This document shows, piece after piece, positions 57,720 to 64,000 of a stretch of 64,000 bases of DNA. Positions within the stretch are counted from its first letter, which is position 1, and every line of letters begins with the position of its first letter. This DNA is from Platerodrilus igneus. Its lineage: Eukaryota > Arthropoda > Insecta > Coleoptera > Lycidae. Location: the NCBI GenBank assembly GCA_036346225.1, contig JARFIW010001484.1, forward strand, positions 434,001 through 498,000, in the 5' to 3' direction. The notes below the pieces were generated by a model, which worked only from the letters and a program-made list of their open reading frames with translations, ran no database searches and had not been told where the DNA came from. The position numbers and the translations under genes are program-made.

Positions 57720-58550
57720 GGTAGCACTGCAAGTTTTTCCTGGGTTTTCCTTGCGATATTAACATGAAATACAGCCTACATAAATGATTTCTATTTATAC
57801 ATACAATAATAAGCAAATTAGCAACCCCAGTAAAACAGTATTGGTAGCTGATAAGTTAAAAACCCGCAATAGGGTTCCCTCCGAACCATATACAATCTCC
57901 GTTGAACAGTATTGGTATCTGATAAGAGTAGGGTAAATAGAGGGCTACGTCTTACCCCTCTGACGTCACAAATCAATGTTAATTCCCATTTAGCACCGTC
58001 CATTTAGCACCCATGTATCAGACAGAGACAAATATTCGCACAATAGTTTTCTTCCAAGTAAGCATTTTATAGCCCCAGGCACGGATAATTTCAACATTTG
58101 CAAAGAATTCGCACATTTAGTAACAAAAATCTGCACAATAGTTTTCTTCAACTAAGCAATTTTTAGCCAGAGGCGTGGATAATTTATATAATTCTAATTT
58201 GTGCAAATATTCGCACATCTGGCGAGGGTTCAGCACCCCGATCTGGCACGGATCTTGTTCTCAGCACCCCGATCTGGACCATCTAACCTTTAATCGGCAA
58301 ATATTCGCCTAAATTTGCACAATAGTTTTCTTCAACTAAGCATTTTTTAGCTCCAGGCATGGATCGTGCTATCGGCACCCTGATCTGGACCGTCGGGCCC
58401 CCGGCATCCTTCCCCAGGACCACCGGATAGGCCAATTCTTCCGCTAATTTATTTAATCTTTTAAACTAATTTAATACATAACTAGATTAACCCATTAACC
58501 CTAATGCAATCGTTTGCAGATTAAATTCTTATTTGCCACAATCCCCCGTC
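57720..58550. repeat. Spacer with dispersed repeat motif
   Basis: No gene. AACAGTATTGGTA(G/T)CTGATAAG occurs twice (about 57835 and 57905). The phrase TTCGCACAATAGTTTTCTTC, then a TAAGCATTTT-like end, appears at about 58036, 58131 (as CTGCACAATAG...) and 58312, and later at 59222 and 61492. GC-rich phrases (CAGCACCCCGATCTGG) repeat at 58230-58270. Confidence 0.65.
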
Positions 58551-58551
58551 G

Positions 58552-58860
58552 AGTCAATTTAATTACATCAATTAATTATTTATTTATTAAAGAATTACAT
58601 AATAAAAATACGGTGTCACCTTAAATTTGACTCCCATTTGAGCATATGCATGGGCAATTTCTAAATTTCCCTTAATCATGGCTTGGGATGTAGAGATGAT
58701 TAAGAGTCAATTTAATTACGTCAATTAATTATTTATTCATTAAAGAATTACATAATAAAAAATACAGAGTCATCTTAAATTTGACTCCCATTTGAGCATA
58801 TACATGACAATTTCTAAATTTACCTTAATCATCTTAACACCCCAGATCTTCACCACTACC
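58552..58860. repeat. Tandem duplication, about 154 bp period
   Basis: GAGTCAATTTAATTAC(A/G)TCAA begins copies at 58553 and 58707. Both end in CTTAATCAT. No coding function. Confidence 0.85.
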
Positions 58861-59464
58861 ACACAATCAAACTACACCAAAGTTTGCCAACAAAAGGTAC
58901 CAATTTTGACTATGACATCACAGTAGTATCATCTACAGGAATGCATCATTAATCTAATACAGATACCAACATTTTGCAATAAGTGCAAACAATCGGTTAC
59001 CATTCTTTGCCACACAGGTTTAACACTATATCATTTTAGCACCAATTTGTATTTTATATAATTCAAGTTTACAATAAGTATTTTTGCATGCATTTTGCAC
59101 AAACATTTATGAAATGCAACTTTAAGTCTTCTCCTATCACCAGTATAATTACTAGGCTTAATAACCTGCTTGTGGATAAAGTATTTTTAGTGTAAAAAAA
59201 TAATTTGCACACGAGATAACAAATTTGCACAAGAGTCTTCTTCAACGAAACATTCTTAGCCTCCGAGGGTATGAATCGAGCACTCGGCACCCGAGCCGGG
59301 CCGACGGGCCCCGTCATCCTTTTCCCGGGTCCACCGAATCTGCAAATTCTCCCAGCTAGCAACATTTACATAAATCTGCAAACCAATTAGCAAGCCAATA
59401 AACTAAAAAAAGGCATATATCCGTTTATTTGCAAATAGACGTTTAAACAAAAGCACATTATTTT

Positions 59465-60060
59465 TTGATTCAACTAGCTCTTAGTGAAGAGGTGTGGGGA
59501 TAAAACTTACAACTTATAAACTAAAACGTTGGGATGTATTATTATTAACAACCCATTGGAAAATAACAATAAGCGTTAATACAGTTTATTCGGTATACTA
59601 ATCATTAATAGTACAAATTTGCATACAGTTAAGATACATAGATCGGCAAAAAAAAATTTCGCAAATGACAAAATGTTAATTTTAGTCTAATTCAAAGTCT
59701 ATGTTCACTGTTGCACCGATTTTACCCCAGGCTAATCATATAAACATTTTTCTTAGCATCAACCAGCTCTTAGTGGAGAGGTGTGGGGGAAAACTTACAG
59801 CTTATAAACTAAAACGTTAAGATGTATTATTATTAACAGCCCATTGGAAAATAACAATAAGCGTTAATACAGTTTATTTGGTATACTAATCATTAATAGT
59901 ACAAATTTGCATACAGTTAAGATACATAGATCGGCAAAAAATCCCGCAAATGACAAAATGTTAATTTTAGTCTAATTCAAAGTCTAGGTTCACTGTTGCA
60001 CCGACTTTACTCCTGCTAATCATATTACCTTTTTCTTACCATCAATTAACTCGCTGAAGG
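59465..60060. repeat. Tandem copies containing the 3' tail of the small minus-strand gene
   Basis: Blocks of about 285 bp begin near 59465 and 59753, and the gene's own tail lies near 60034. Each contains CAACTAGCTC/CAACCAGCTC-type sequence (the gene's last codons in reverse) and TACAGTTAAGATACATAGAT. So two extra copies of the gene end plus 3' flank follow the gene. Confidence 0.8.
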
Positions 60061-60238
60061 TTTTTATTCCATCAAGTTTTAAGTAGTTGAAAAAGCGCTC
60101 TGGTAAAAACACAAAAAAATCATCACTTTCAACAATAGCACAATCCCCATACTTTGTTGACACAGGCCTGACTCCTACGACACGATATTTTCTATCGGTG
60201 ACAAGCTCCGAAGCACTTATTGTAGTTTTACGCTTCAT
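60020..60238 (-). CDS. Small conserved-looking protein, possibly single-strand DNA-binding
   Basis: 72 residues, starting MKRKTTISASELVTDRKYRV, then VGVRPVSTKYGDCAIVESDD and FFVFLPERFFNYL. The beta-rich pattern (hydrophobic strand, TKYG turn, acidic strand, FLPERF) resembles short proteins I recall beside polymerase-B-type elements. It also loosely resembles the C-terminal segment of the palindrome gene (VVGGIKDF...[19 protein letters not shown]). An OB-like DNA-binding role is a guess. A TATA-like ATATAAAA lies about 25 bases upstream. The next gene (60514) is divergent. Its 3' end is duplicated twice downstream. Confidence 0.5.
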   Translation of the reverse strand: MKRKTTISASELVTDRKYRVVGVRPVSTKYGDCAIVESDDFFVFLPERFFNYLKLDGIKTFSELIDGKKKVI

Positions 60239-60424
60239 AACCGCATTTAATTTTGCAAAACCAATATTTTATATGAGCTGACAAATAAGAAAATAAAGAG
60301 TTAAAAATTAGGGCGGAAATTTAAATATTACAATTAAATCACTTATGAGGTAAGACCGAAATATAACTTTTAAAAATCTAAAAGACTTAATTCTGCGTCT
60401 TGATGCAAGAATAATAATTTTAAA

Positions 60425-60786
60425 CTAAAAAAGGACTTACCTCCTGCTTGTACCTCGTTCTTCGGAAGTTAAAACAGATATTTTTGAACTAGAAACCCTA
60501 GACCAATACTTATATGAATCGACAGATCCTTTCCAATCAACATAAATCCTGTTATAAAACACGACCATCGACTTTAATACCCTTTCACCGAACGCTCTAC
60601 GTTCATATTGTTTATGGAAAATTTCAAAAAATGTTTCTTAACCCTAAGGTATTTGATAACGTTACATCAAATCGCGATAATTACATGGTTTTAAATAAAG
60701 GTATTGGCAAACTAAAAGCTGCTAAAATACATATTGCAAAAACAGTCTTTGAGAAGGATTCGTACTTTAGATATATGCGTAAATAA
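60425..60786 (+). pseudogene. Unidentified small protein gene, divergent from 60020-60238
   Basis: An upstream frame (SSEVKTDIFELETLDQYLYE) ends at a stop near 60543. An overlapping frame from 60514 continues with STLIPFHRTLYVHIVYGKF, PKVFDNVTSNRDNYMVLNKG and KLKAAKIHIAKTVFEKDSYF, ending at 60786. The join suggests one gene with a frameshift. I do not recognise the family. The 3' tail (KDSYFRYMRK) is duplicated at about 60880-60910. Probably part of the same element as the polymerase fragment. Confidence 0.45.
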
Positions 60787-61010
60787 AATTCAAACTATAA
60801 CAATATCTAAACCAAAAAGCGCTCCATATTTAAAATGAAATCTTTAGCGTTAAAGCACTAAGGGCTGAAACTTGACCTTTTGGATTCGTATTTTAGATAT
60901 ATGCGTAAACAAATTCAAATTATAACAATATCTAAACCAAAAGCGGTCCATATTTAAAATAAAATCTTTAGCGTAAAAGCACCAAAGGGCTGAAACTTGA
61001 CCTTTTCAAG
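60758..61010. repeat. Tandem duplication of the 3' tail of the 60514-60786 gene
   Basis: GGATTCGTA(C/T)TTTAGATATA then TGCGTAAA occurs at about 60758 and 60882 with about 124-bp spacing. Both copies include CAATATCTAAACCAAAA and AGGGCTGAAACTTGACCTTT. A third diverged trace of the flank is at 62035-62100. Confidence 0.85.
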
Positions 61011-62295
61011 CATATTAAACAGGCTATAATAGAAATATATTTTTTTACATGTCTCTTAACAAGAGGTAATTCGCCGAAAATATTACCCAAGAAATGATTT
61101 TAATTACGGAAATATCCATGAAAACAAATAATAAATAACGTCTTCGACCTTATTAAAATGAAACATAATTAATAGCCGGTAATTTGTTGACACAAAAGCG
61201 AGCTCTTTGTATGCATTACGATACATTACTCGTAGAACTGAATTGGGAAAATTTACAGATTTTCAATAATATTTACCTAGAAAAAAGCGTTAAAACGCGG
61301 TGTTATTTATAATACAATAGCATATTATGCAAAATCCGAAACCTCGAATTTCTGCAAAACGATAACGAGTGAGCATAAGTTATCAATGTTTATTTATTTT
61401 CAGGCTAATTATACGTCCTCGTTAAAGCACAGAACAAAGTCATAGTCATTTACACTTATTACTCATTACTCATTAAACTAGAAGTACACTGGTTTTCTTC
61501 AACTAAGCATTTTTAGTGCAAATGGGTCTTATTAATACTATGGCTATGCAACACATATACAAATTTTACAATTACTTTTAGTAGCTAATAGCACTCTTCT
61601 ACCTTGTCAGCAATACATATTCTCACAAAACCTATAATCTGTTACCACTATGCATGATTTTACAAAATTAGTGATCTCAATCTACGTTGATATATCCCTT
61701 TGTAGTACAATACATGTGCAAGGTTTTCGCAATTACCTGTTAGTAACCCCCTTACACATAAACCTTAATAACAATATTCACGCAAAGTATGAGTGAACGT
61801 GAACTATTAGAACAATGTCAAGTTCAAGCATCGTTAATGAAATTCTTATTACATTTCATTTAAAAAACAATGTAGAAACAGGTAATTTCCTTCAATCGAA
61901 TGGTATAACAAGATAAATTAGTACATCATTTTTAAAGTAGTCTTCGAATAATTATTTTGATATTCAACAATTATAATTAATAAACATCCTTGTTTAATTA
62001 GGCGAATACAAATCCCAAAGCTCTAGCAATCCTTAAACCAAAAAGCGTGTCATATTTAAAATTAAAAATAAAAAATAAAATCTTTGGTGTAAAAGCGCTA
62101 GAGTAATTACATCACATCTTGATTTTTCCCATTTTCATTAACGCTTCAACAGGATGGAATTTGTAAAAAATTAGAATCAAAGTGTTTATTGGAACAGAAA
62201 CTCGACCTTTCCAAATTATATTAAACCAGATTATATTAGAAATGTCATAATTCGCGAAGAAAATTATATTAGAATTTGGGAATATCCATAAGCAA
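61011..62295. other. Unassigned AT-rich spacer
   Basis: No ORF of note. It contains one copy of the TTTTCTTCAACTAAGCATTTTT motif (about 61493) and the third trace of the tail repeat (62035-62100). The sequence before 62296 is probably the upstream region of the polymerase fragment. Confidence 0.4.
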
Positions 62296-62664
62296 ATGAA
62301 AGTACCCTTTGTGATTTATGCAGATTTTGAATCGGTATTAAAACCGATTACTACTAACGATGATGCATTACTTTTTTCTACCGAAAGCGTTCAGTATTAC
62401 GAGCCATACAGCTTTGCCTATTACATCAAGTGCTCGTATGACGATAACTTGAACAAGTTTGAGTTGTACCGAGGACCTGAAGCGGCCAAGGTTTTTATTG
62501 ATAAAGTAAAAGAAGATGCTCGTAGATTGGGGAAAATCTTAAGGGAAAAAGTCTCAATGATCAAAATGAACGTGTTAGAGGCGCTTGCTTTTTGTGATGC
62601 TGTGGATTGTGGTATATGCGTGAAACCCCTCGGAGATGATCGGGTCAGAGAACGCTTCTCTTAG
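62296..62664 (+). pseudogene. DNA polymerase B / endonuclease VII fragment
   Basis: 122 codons starting MKVPFVIYADFESVLKPI. YADFES is the exonuclease I motif (D-x-E) of family B polymerases. The run ending AYYIKCSYDDNLNKFELYRG, AAKVFIDKVKEDARRLGKIL and CGICVKPLGDDRVRE matches, by recall, the middle of insect protein-primed polymerase polyproteins. There CHIC...VRDH begins an endonuclease VII-like zinc nuclease. The ORF stops three residues after RVRE, where RDHCH is expected. Weak traces (NNLRLES) follow near 62775. The N-terminal and palm domains are absent here. Confidence 0.65.
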
Positions 62665-62976
62665 TGTTTCCGTAGGTTTATAGGTACCCCTTATAAATAT
62701 GAAACTTTCATGGGGATATGTTCTAGACGCTCTTACCCGATCACATGGTTTTGAAGGTAAGGTCATACAATGAACAACTTGCGCCTTGAATCTGTTTATT
62801 CTTTCAAAACATGAATCTTTATGATAAACTTAGGAAAAAAACCCACAACGACATATTTATTTAGACCTTGGGCTATGTTTTTTCCTGTAAAGATTTGCAC
62901 TTAATACCACTAGTTAAATCTGTTGATCGACTTAAACAGGTTCAAAATTGATCGGTGCATGACCTCCACCACTCAA

Positions 62977-63013
62977 TATATAAGACGAGAAATGTAAAGC
63001 TAAAAATTCAGTT
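62977..63013 (+). promoter_or_regulatory. Core promoter: TATA box and initiator
   Basis: TATATAAG at 62977-62984 and TCAGTT at 63008-63013. The A of the initiator (63010) is 33 bases after the first T of the TATA box, near-ideal spacing for an arthropod promoter. The first in-frame ATG (63048) is 38 bases downstream. Confidence 0.6.
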
Positions 63014-63047
63014 TGCGAAATATCTTCGAACTATTCAAGTTAAAGTT

Positions 63048-63893
63048 ATGGATTTCGCGGGTGTTGATGTAACAAGTGATGTGCCGCAATTAAACCCAAA
63101 CACGCTGGTAGGCAAGACTGACTACCCCTTAAGCGGATGGAAGCGATCTCACCCTCACTGATTGGAAGTAGGATTTGATTTACATGGTGGTCTACAACCA
63201 GACATACAAATTGATTGTGTTAGATGTATATGCGGAAATGTTGGAATGAAAATGGGGAATAATGGTTGGACCGATTTATGTAGCTTTCAAGTTGAATTTA
63301 GAGTTAGAGAATTTGCACGAGATGCAAAAAATGCTATGCAAAATGGTTTCAACGATGGAATAGATGATGTAGAATTACAACTGGCTTATGGGTTTAAATT
63401 GAAACTGAGAACCATTGCATCGAATGTCAAAAGCGCATTAGTAGGAAATGATTTGCAAGAAGAGGATTTGTTTAATATGGAAATTGCGAGAGGTTGAAAT
63501 ATTATTGTTTTAAATGATAGTGAAGTATTTAAGATGTTCCAACTGGGTAAAGGAATAAGCAGTAGGTTGCATGGGTTACAAAAACAAGGTTTTCTAGCAA
63601 TTTACAAGACCTTTATTGGTGATGTAATAAATGCAAATCGTGGACTAAATATTGAATTGACGGATGAAGAACGAGAAGCCATTTTAAGCGAGCTCCAGAC
63701 AGATCATTTTCTATCTGATGATTTTACCAATGTGAACTATTTTATCATTCAGGAAATAATTATATATCACCCCGACCAATACCTAAAAGATGTGGAGGTA
63801 GCACGATCACTTGCATGTAGAAGATTGTCTTTTTCTGAAGATTCCGAAGATTCTGGATACCACAGCACATGCTCCACTACAACCTTATAAAAG
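63048..63893 (+). pseudogene. Unidentified 280-codon gene with two in-frame TGA codons
   Basis: From MDFAGVDVTSDVPQLNPN (63048) one frame runs to the TAA at 63891-63893. It is interrupted only by TGA at 63159-63161 (HPH/LEVGFDLHGG) and 63495-63497 (EIARG/NIIVLND). A Trp codon would fit either place. Other features: CVRCICGN (a CxxCxC cluster), a helical Ala/Asn/Lys segment, and an acidic Ser-rich C-terminus containing EDSGYHST, a DSGxxS phosphodegron-like motif. A good promoter precedes it. No family recognised. It lies 380 bp after the polymerase fragment and is probably part of the same element. Likely a young pseudogene, or read through. Confidence 0.5.
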
Positions 63894-64000
63894 AGAAGTG
63901 CTGCGTTTAATTTTTAGTTTATTCATAGATATTAATAAGTATATAGTTAAAATCAAAAAGCATGTTAGACTGATAACTAAAATTGTATTCATAAACACTT

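Noticed and set aside
63159..63497. Selenocysteine at the in-frame TGA codons
   Set aside because: No catalytic context (CxxU or similar) around either codon and no SECIS-like element was recognised; Trp-to-stop change is simpler.

Overview
The window looks like a piece of an AT-rich arthropod (probably insect) nuclear genome that is almost entirely transposable-element sequence. This rests on the element mix: an errantivirus-like Ty3/gypsy element, long-LTR Ty3/gypsy elements with Lys-type primer sites, BEL/Pao, mariner, a ZMYM1-like hAT, a Penelope-like element with a GIY-YIG domain, a tRNA-derived SINE and DNA-polymerase-B type elements. No complete host gene could be recognised. Family names come from remembered family features and were not checked by database search.

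Layout, left half. 1-7132 is the 5' part of a minus-strand errantivirus-like element (pol, gag, a 2.2 kb leader, primer site, 5' LTR); its 3' end lies outside the window. 7791-27712 is a nested locus. A minus-strand ZMYM1-like hAT pseudogene and an adjoining plus-strand mariner relic were tandemly duplicated. A different LTR retrotransposon then entered each copy: a non-autonomous one at 9339-15882 (target duplication GTAC) and a gag-pol element at 16955-25770 (target duplication ACTT). Each copy preserves the unoccupied site of the other's insertion. 28107-30352 is a foldback (MITE-like) element split by a 5'-truncated Penelope-like element (28148-30046). The latter carries a hammerhead-like motif whose predicted cleavage point coincides with the start of an inverted terminal copy.

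Middle. 31507-45756 is a giant palindrome of about 14.25 kb, with arms of about 6.5-7 kb around a spacer of about 0.66 kb, flanked on both sides by TGCATTA. Each arm carries a gene with motifs reminiscent of rolling-circle replication initiators, a zinc-finger gene resembling the N-terminus of large protein-primed DNA polymerase B polyproteins, a second polymerase-like fragment joined in frame to a GC-rich minisatellite, and duplicated non-coding blocks. A SINE sits in the left arm only. This is the best candidate for an undescribed mobile or virus-like element.

Right half. 47270-47900 is a LINE relic. 49404-55203 is a degraded minus-strand BEL/Pao element. 57317-57700 is a second Penelope-like relic. 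57830-63893 holds another family of DNA-polymerase-B-associated sequence: dispersed and tandem repeats, a divergent pair of small genes whose 3' tails are themselves duplicated, a fragment with polymerase B exonuclease and endonuclease VII features, and a long reading frame with a clear TATA/initiator promoter but two in-frame TGA codons. Most coding regions carry frameshifts or stops, so the window is mainly a record of past transposition.
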